DNA from: an uncultured Sulfurovum sp.
GTDB taxonomy: Bacteria > Campylobacterota > Campylobacteria > Campylobacterales > Sulfurovaceae
Assembly (NCBI GenBank): GCA_947311605.1
Contig: CAMZLC010000034.1
Span: forward strand, 1-9,226
DNA: 9,226 nt
Reading direction: 5' to 3'
Part shown: positions 5,742-9,226 of the stretch, in pieces
Position numbering within the stretch: position 1 is the first letter of the stretch
Layout: each line of letters starts with the position of its first letter
Notes under the pieces: generated by a model
What the model was told of the DNA's origin: nothing
The model's input: the letters and a program-made list of their open reading frames with translations, nothing else
Database searches by the model: none
Made by a program: the position numbers and the translations under genes

Positions 5742-7013
5742 ATGCCGCTGGATACCCTCGGACTCTCGCCTGAGCTTTTGCGGGCAACCAAAGAGAAAGG
5801 CTACACAGAGGCCACTGCGATACAAAAACAGCTGATCCCTGCCATATTTTCTGCCAGAGACATCCTGGCGGGTGCCCAGACAGGTAGCGGCAAGACCGCC
5901 GCATTTGCGCTGCCTATTCTCCAGATACTGACCAAACAGCCTACAGGAGAAAAGCATAGACCCAGAGCGCTTATCCTCGTCCCCACCAGAGAGCTAGCCA
6001 AACAGATCCATGACAGTTTCAAGACCTATGGGAAGTACACTCCTTTGCGCAGTACCGTGCTCTATGGCGGTGCTAATATCACGGCACAAAGCAACAGACT
6101 GGCTTCGGGAATAGATATCATCATCGCCACCAGTGGAAGACTTTTGGAGCACATACAGAGAGGGCATCTCTCTCTAGAGCAGATAACGTATCTGGTACTG
6201 GACGAAGCAGATACCATTCTTGATATGGGATTTCTCAAAGAGATCAGTGCCATCATGGAATATCTGCCCAAAAAAAGACAGACGGTGCTCGTCTCGGCAA
6301 CCTTGACTCCAGCGCTGAAAAAACTCTCCGACGAGATCCTTCACAGACCCTTGCGTATCGAAGAAGACCGTATGGGGAGCATCTCCCATACGGTAGAACA
6401 GATACTCTACCCTGTCACCGAGGAGAAAAAAATAGAACTCCTCTCCTATCTCATCGGCTCCAAAAACTACCGTCGTGTCATGGTATTTGTACGCAAAAAA
6501 TCATTGGCAGAGATGCTCAATACCGAACTCAACGCCAGTGGACTTAAGAGCGATGCGATACATGGTGACAAGACCTCAGGGGCAAGAGGAAGGGCACTGG
6601 AAAAATTCAAGCGCGGAGAGATCAGCGTGCTTGTCGCTACGGATATTGCAGCCAGAGGACTGGATATCCCCTCGCTGGAGGTTGTGATCAACTATGATAT
6701 CCCCCATGTGCACAGCGACTACATTCACCGTATCGGAAGGACAGGAAGAGCAGGACAGGAGGGCTTGGCTATCACCCTCAATACGCCCGCTGAGACCATC
6801 ATGCTCAAAGACCTCGAACGCCTACTGGGCAAAGCACTCCCTAGAGAGGTACTCACAGAGTATGCACCACTAAGGCTCCCGAACACACACACAAAGTCCA
6901 AGGTCAAAAAAGAAAACAAGAAAACAGCCGGAGCCTTTGGGCACAAGAAGCAGAGAGCCCCAAGAGCCAGCAAGAAGAGAAAAACCACCAAAAGAGATGG
7001 CTGGAAACAATAA
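5742..7013 (+). CDS. DEAD-box ATP-dependent RNA helicase (RhlE-like)
   Basis: ATP-driven RNA unwinding protein used in ribosome assembly or RNA turnover. The 423 residues carry all helicase blocks in order: Q motif (TAIQKQLIP, Q28), Walker A AQTGSGKT (45-52), PTRELA (81-86), YGG (108-110), DEAD (154-157), SAT (185-187), VFVRKK, ATDIAARGLDIP, and HRIGRTGR (329-336). From about residue 378 the tail is lysine/arginine-rich and low in complexity, as in RhlE-type proteins that use it for RNA contact. Motif Ib reads ATSGR (129-133) instead of the usual ATPGR. The gene starts 2 nt after the pepA stop with only a weak ribosome-binding site, so translation is probably coupled to pepA. RhlE is the best subfamily guess from length and basic tail, but CsdA- or SrmB-like relatives cannot be excluded. 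It converges on marC with an 18-bp gap. Confidence 0.95.
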   Translation: MPLDTLGLSPELLRATKEKGYTEATAIQKQLIPAIFSARDILAGAQTGSGKTAAFALPILQILTKQPTGEKHRPRALILVPTRELAKQIHDSFKTYGKYTPLRSTVLYGGANITAQSNRLASGIDIIIATSGRLLEHIQRGHLSLEQITYLVLDEADTILDMGFLKEISAIMEYLPKKRQTVLVSATLTPALKKLSDEILHRPLRIEEDRMGSISHTVEQILYPVTEEKKIELLSYLIGSKNYRRVMVFVRKKSLAEMLNTELNASGLKSDAIHGDKTSGARGRALEKFKRGEISVLVATDIAARGLDIPSLEVVINYDIPHVHSDYIHRIGRTGRAGQEGLAITLNTPAETIMLKDLERLLGKALPREVLTEYAPLRLPNTHTKSKVKKENKKTAGAFGHKKQRAPRASKKRKTTKRDGWKQ

Positions 7014-7031
7014 GTACGGCTCAGGTACCGA

Positions 7032-7643
7032 TCATGTAAATGTAGGTATCAATTCCCGAACCCCTCGAATGAACATCTCCACAGCCATCATCAAGAGCAG
7101 CATACCCATAAGTCTTTCCATGGCAGTTAATCCACGCCTTTTGAGTATCCTATAAAGTTTTGGTGACGAGAGTAATATCACAGATGTTGCACCCCAGGCC
7201 AGCAGCACGGAGAGCAGGATACTGCCAGTATCATCAGGGTGCGACTTGGCCAGTAACATCAGTGTAGCTATAGAGGCTGGACCAGATATCATAGGTATGG
7301 CAATGGGCACTACCAAGGGCTCATCGTCTCCTTTTGCTACAAACAAACTATGTCCGTGAGGATCAGGAAATATCATCTTGATGGCTATGACAAAAAATAT
7401 AATGCCGCCTGCTATGGTAATAGCTTGGGTTTCTAGCCCAAACAGATCCAAAAAGGCTTCTCCAAAGAAAAGAAAAACAAGTAGGATGAAAAGCCCTATC
7501 AGCATCTCTCTCATGATAATCTTTAGATGTTTTTGACTGTCTACATTTTTCAGTACGCTCAATAAGATAGGGATATTTCCGAAAGGATCCAATATAAAAA
7601 GTAACAGTATGGCTGTTGAAACGATAGAAAAACTACTCTCCAT
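7032..7643 (-). CDS. MarC family integral membrane protein (YhgN-like)
   Basis: Inner-membrane protein of 203 residues with about six hydrophobic helices. Family blocks are LDPFGNIPI (18-26), the glycine-rich ITIAGGIIFF near 75-84, AIPMISGPASIATLMLLA near 112-130, and a C-terminal AMERLMGMLLLMMAVEMFIRG. The duplicated D-P-x-G/GP-type motifs are characteristic of MarC/YchE/YhgN proteins. The family's function is unsettled; the name reflects position near marRAB in E. coli, and a role in antibiotic resistance is not supported. AAAAGGAGAA about 7 nt before ATG 7643 is a strong ribosome-binding site. It is the last gene of a - strand cluster, and its start lies inside the end of a small upstream gene (11-nt overlap), so expression is probably coupled. 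Confidence 0.92.
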   Translation of the reverse strand: MESSFSIVSTAILLLFILDPFGNIPILLSVLKNVDSQKHLKIIMREMLIGLFILLVFLFFGEAFLDLFGLETQAITIAGGIIFFVIAIKMIFPDPHGHSLFVAKGDDEPLVVPIAIPMISGPASIATLMLLAKSHPDDTGSILLSVLLAWGATSVILLSSPKLYRILKRRGLTAMERLMGMLLLMMAVEMFIRGVRELIPTFT

Positions 7644-7800
7644 CTTGTGGTTCTCCTTTTTTCTTATTTTTATCCACCAGGTCTATTCGTTCACCATCCT
7701 CATTAAATTTTCTTTGAAAGTTCCCACGAATAATGAGAAAAGTCATTACCGAAAAAAGCACAATAGCGACCCTGTAAAAAATATCTCCCATACCCATCAT
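7633..7800 (-). CDS. Small single-helix membrane protein, 55 aa, unknown function
   Basis: A complete small gene on the - strand from ATG 7800 to TAG 7635-7633. Three in-frame ATGs (7800, 7797, 7791) follow the strong ribosome-binding site AAAGGAGG (7809-7802); 7797 or 7791 have the more workable spacing, giving 54 or 52 residues. The product begins MMGMGDIFYR, has one hydrophobic helix (VAIVLFSVMTFLIIRG, about residues 11-26), then a charged tail (NFQRKFNEDGERIDLVD...KKKGEPQDGE). The basic residues after the helix suggest that the tail is cytosolic. It begins 46 nt after the trmL stop and overlaps the start of marC by 11 nt, so it may be a partner or translational lead gene for marC. No family is recognised. 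The strong ribosome-binding site, helix-plus-charged-tail pattern and gene overlap support it being real. Confidence 0.72.
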   Translation of the reverse strand: MMGMGDIFYRVAIVLFSVMTFLIIRGNFQRKFNEDGERIDLVDKNKKKGEPQDGE

Positions 7801-7801
7801 G

Positions 7802-7809
7802 CCTCCTTT
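7802..7809 (-). promoter_or_regulatory. Strong ribosome-binding site of the small membrane gene
   Basis: AAAGGAGG on the - strand is a near-perfect anti-16S match, the strongest in this window. It is 1, 4 and 10 nt before the three candidate ATGs, so the first ATG is unlikely to be used. Its presence in the gap between trmL and marC is the main evidence that something is translated there. Confidence 0.7.
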
Positions 7810-7846
7810 GGTGGGGAGTCAGCTGTATGAATATTTACCCTTCGGG

Positions 7847-8347
7847 TCAACATGGCAACACCAGACCCCTATTTGGGATAGTAATTTTCTCGAACCCTTT
7901 GTAATTTTGTCTCAGTGCCTCATAAGCAACAATTCCCACACTCAAACCCAGATTCAGGCTTCTGCCGCCCTCGCCCATCGGGATCGTCATGCACTGCTCC
8001 GGATACTTCAGGAGTACCTTTTCATCCAAGCCTTTGGTCTCAGAACCAAAGAGGAGATAGTCTCCTCTTTGGAAACGCACATCCCAGTAGAGCCTGTCTG
8101 TTTTGGTCGTAGCCATATGGGTATGGGTACCGATGGGGTGTGCTTCCAGAAAGTCACTGAAACTCTCCCAGAGCACCAGATCCACCTGATGCCAATAGTC
8201 CAACCCTGCCCGCTTGACCGTCTTGTCATCGATATCAAATCCCAGGGGTTTGATCAGGTGCAGGGTGGCACCCAGATTGACGCAGAGGCGACCTATCGTG
8301 CCTGTATTGGGCGGGATCTGCGGCTCCACAAGCACCACATTAAACAT
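7847..8347 (-). CDS. trmL: tRNA (cytidine/uridine-34 2'-O)-methyltransferase TrmL (SPOUT family)
   Basis: Methylates the ribose of the wobble base in certain leucine tRNAs with S-adenosylmethionine; it is a minimal SPOUT enzyme working as a dimer with a trefoil knot. The 166 residues are close to E. coli TrmL (157). The start MFNVVLVEPQIPPNTGTIGR is characteristic, with the conserved N and R at about 14 and 19. The knot motifs are LLFGSETKGL (about 98-107) and IPMGEGGRSLNLGLSVGIVAYEA (about 122-144). The usual LNLS is LNLG here. The upstream ribosome-binding site is weak (GTGGATA about 8-14 nt before the ATG). It follows purU on the same strand after 119 bp holding a palindrome and a possible promoter, and precedes the small membrane gene and marC. 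Confidence 0.95.
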   Translation of the reverse strand: MFNVVLVEPQIPPNTGTIGRLCVNLGATLHLIKPLGFDIDDKTVKRAGLDYWHQVDLVLWESFSDFLEAHPIGTHTHMATTKTDRLYWDVRFQRGDYLLFGSETKGLDEKVLLKYPEQCMTIPMGEGGRSLNLGLSVGIVAYEALRQNYKGFEKITIPNRGLVLPC

Positions 8348-8378
8348 TGGGAATATCCACAGATCCGTCCCATAAAAG

Positions 8379-8395
8379 CATTGTCAATGACAATG
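8379..8395. promoter_or_regulatory. Perfect 17-bp palindrome upstream of trmL
   Basis: CATTGTCA-A-TGACAATG (+ strand) has perfect 8-bp arms around one base. It lies 31 bp before the trmL ATG and directly downstream of a possible extended -10, so it would cover the transcription start, a normal place for a repressor operator. Alternatively the - strand RNA could fold here and, followed by CTTTT, act as a weak terminator for purU. The tight 1-nt centre and short T-run favour a protein-binding site. Confidence 0.5.
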
Positions 8396-8399
8396 TATA
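8394..8399 (-). promoter_or_regulatory. Possible extended -10 for the trmL cluster
   Basis: On the - strand TGGTATACA reads as TGn followed by TATACA, an extended -10 form. RNA would start near 8386, within the palindrome, leaving a leader of about 40 nt before trmL. This would serve trmL, the small membrane gene and marC. It is a pattern match only. Confidence 0.35.
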
Positions 8400-8403
8400 C
8401 CAA

Positions 8404-8470
8404 CACTGCTCACTGCTTACCCCAAGGGCACTTGTCACTTCGTTCGGGCGCACTGCTCACTCCTCACTAA
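8404..8470. repeat. Degenerate CACTNNN heptamer cluster at the purU 3' end
   Basis: Seven units beginning CACT occur in register groups: CACTGCT-CACTGCT (8404-8417), CACTTGT-CACTTCG (8429-8442), and CACTGCT-CACTCCT-CACTAA (8451-8470). They are separated by 11 and 8 bp. The last unit supplies the purU stop codon (TAG on the - strand, followed in frame by TGA). The period is 7 bp, as in the array at 1-53, but the unit differs. Similar heptamer repeats are known in other bacterial genomes; no function is evident here. Confidence 0.65.
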
Positions 8471-9226
8471 AATACGATCGTCTTGTTGCCATGCACGAAC
8501 ACACGGTCATGTAGCACAAGATTGAGTGCTCTGGAGAGTACGATCTTCTCACCATCCCGTCCTGCACGCTGCATATCCTGCCAGCTAAAACGGTGATTGA
8601 CCGGGATCACATCCTGCGCGATGATCGGGCCCTCATCCAGGTCGTTGGTCACAAAGTGTGCCGTTGCGCCGATGATCTTGACGCCTCTCTCGTAGGCCTG
8701 CTTGTAGGGATTTGCTCCTATAAATGCGGGGAGAAAGGAGTGGTGGATATTGAGGATTTTTCCCTCATATCTCCCCACAAATGCCGAGGTCAAGATACGC
8801 ATATATTTGGCCAGAACGATATAGTCAAAAGTCATTTGATCCAGCACCTCTATCACACGCTCTTCATGCTCTTGTCTGCTGCAGCCTTCGGCAGGAATAT
8901 GGATAAAAGGAATGTCAAACCTTCGCACCAATGCCTCGAGGGTCGCATGGTTGCCGATCACCGCTTCGATATCGGCCTCAAGCTCACCATCCGAATGGCG
9001 TACCAGAATATCGCCCAAAGCGTGGGATTCTCTGGTCACCATCAGGATGATTTTTTTACGTGTAGGCGGTATCACTTTGAGCAGCGCATTGGCAGGAAGT
9101 ATACGGCGAAGCTCTTCTTGCAATGTGGCAGGCTCAAATCTGCCTGTCACCACGGTACGCATAAAAAACTTCTCCGCCTCTTTGTCTACAAACTCACGGT
9201 TGTTGTCTATATTGAGATCATTGTCA
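8467..9226 (-). CDS. purU: Formyltetrahydrofolate deformylase PurU (5' end beyond window)
   Basis: Hydrolyses 10-formyltetrahydrofolate to formate and tetrahydrofolate, balancing the one-carbon pool and feeding formate-dependent purine synthesis. About 252 residues are visible; E. coli PurU has 280, so roughly 25-30 N-terminal residues lie beyond base 9226. The reading frame continues upstream of the ATG at 9162 through DLNIDNNREFVDKEAEKFF, which matches the end of the N-terminal ACT regulatory domain, so 9162 is an internal Met and not the start. The C-terminal formyltransferase domain shows NIHHSFLPAF (from 8751), with the catalytic His, and HFVTNDLDEGPII (DEGPII at 8637-8620), with the catalytic Asp. 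Tandem stops TAG-TGA end the gene inside a heptamer repeat. In many bacteria the ACT domain senses glycine/methionine; that regulation is family knowledge only. Confidence 0.95.
   Translation of the reverse strand, partial: DNDLNIDNNREFVDKEAEKFFMRTVVTGRFEPATLQEELRRILPANALLKVIPPTRKKIILMVTRESHALGDILVRHSDGELEADIEAVIGNHATLEALVRRFDIPFIHIPAEGCSRQEHEERVIEVLDQMTFDYIVLAKYMRILTSAFVGRYEGKILNIHHSFLPAFIGANPYKQAYERGVKIIGATAHFVTNDLDEGPIIAQDVIPVNHRFSWQDMQRAGRDGEKIVLSRALNLVLHDRVFVHGNKTIVF

Noticed and set aside
7014..7031. Bidirectional terminator between the helicase gene and marC
   Set aside because: Only 18 bp with no stem followed by T-runs could be drawn.
7837..7847. ACCCTTCGGGT hairpin just after the trmL stop as a terminator
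   Set aside because: A 4-bp stem with no T-run on the - strand is too weak, and the next gene is close and in the same direction.
7799..8470. A 223-codon open frame on the + strand across trmL
   Set aside because: It lies wholly antisense to trmL, whose - strand product has clear SPOUT motifs. The + product is a mirror of its codon use and has no recognisable domain.
9219..9226. CATTGTCA at the right edge matching one arm of the 8379-8395 palindrome
   Set aside because: An 8-bp match inside purU coding sequence with no second arm visible; chance is enough.

Overview
The window looks like a chromosomal stretch from a Campylobacterota (epsilonproteobacterial) genome, most likely a Sulfurovum/Sulfurimonas-type organism. 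This is inferred from protein sequence character (MltG, TrpB, PepA, TrmL and PurU), short intergenic gaps, many A/T-run promoters of the extended -10 type, and coding DNA of moderate GC beside very AT-rich intergenic DNA. No database comparison was possible. No rRNA, tRNA, CRISPR array, insertion sequence or phage gene was seen.

Layout from left to right. 1-243 is non-coding: a perfect 7-bp tandem array (GGAATTA) at the edge, then a poly-T/poly-A inverted repeat. The + strand then carries mltG (lytic transglycosylase; the start is argued to be TTG 244) and a stand-alone trpB. Convergent to trpB on the - strand is a two-gene amino-acid ABC uptake operon: a lipoprotein binding protein at 3295-4092 followed by a permease reaching 2494. 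There is no ATPase gene beside it. The permease frame runs back without interruption to the binding-protein stop codon but has no ATG, GTG or TTG upstream of 3186, which is the oddest coding feature here. A 153-bp divergent control region (4093-4245) carries promoters in both directions and a duplicated palindromic motif whose copies lie 54 bp apart. It separates the ABC operon from a + strand pair, pepA (M17 leucyl aminopeptidase) and a DEAD-box RNA helicase, only 2 nt apart.

The right third is on the - strand, reading right to left: purU (formyltetrahydrofolate deformylase, cut by the window edge), a 119-bp gap holding degenerate CACTNNN heptamers and a perfect palindrome at a likely promoter, trmL (tRNA wobble 2'-O-methyltransferase), a previously uncounted 55-codon membrane protein with a strong ribosome-binding site, and marC (six-helix membrane protein). 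The small gene overlaps marC by 11 nt, so trmL, the small gene and marC probably form one transcript.

Most genes are housekeeping: cell wall, tryptophan, peptide turnover, RNA remodelling, tRNA modification and one-carbon metabolism. No clear undescribed multi-gene system was found. The items most worth a second look are the permease start problem, the small membrane gene coupled to marC, the paired operator-like repeats, and the two unrelated period-7 repeats near the two ends.
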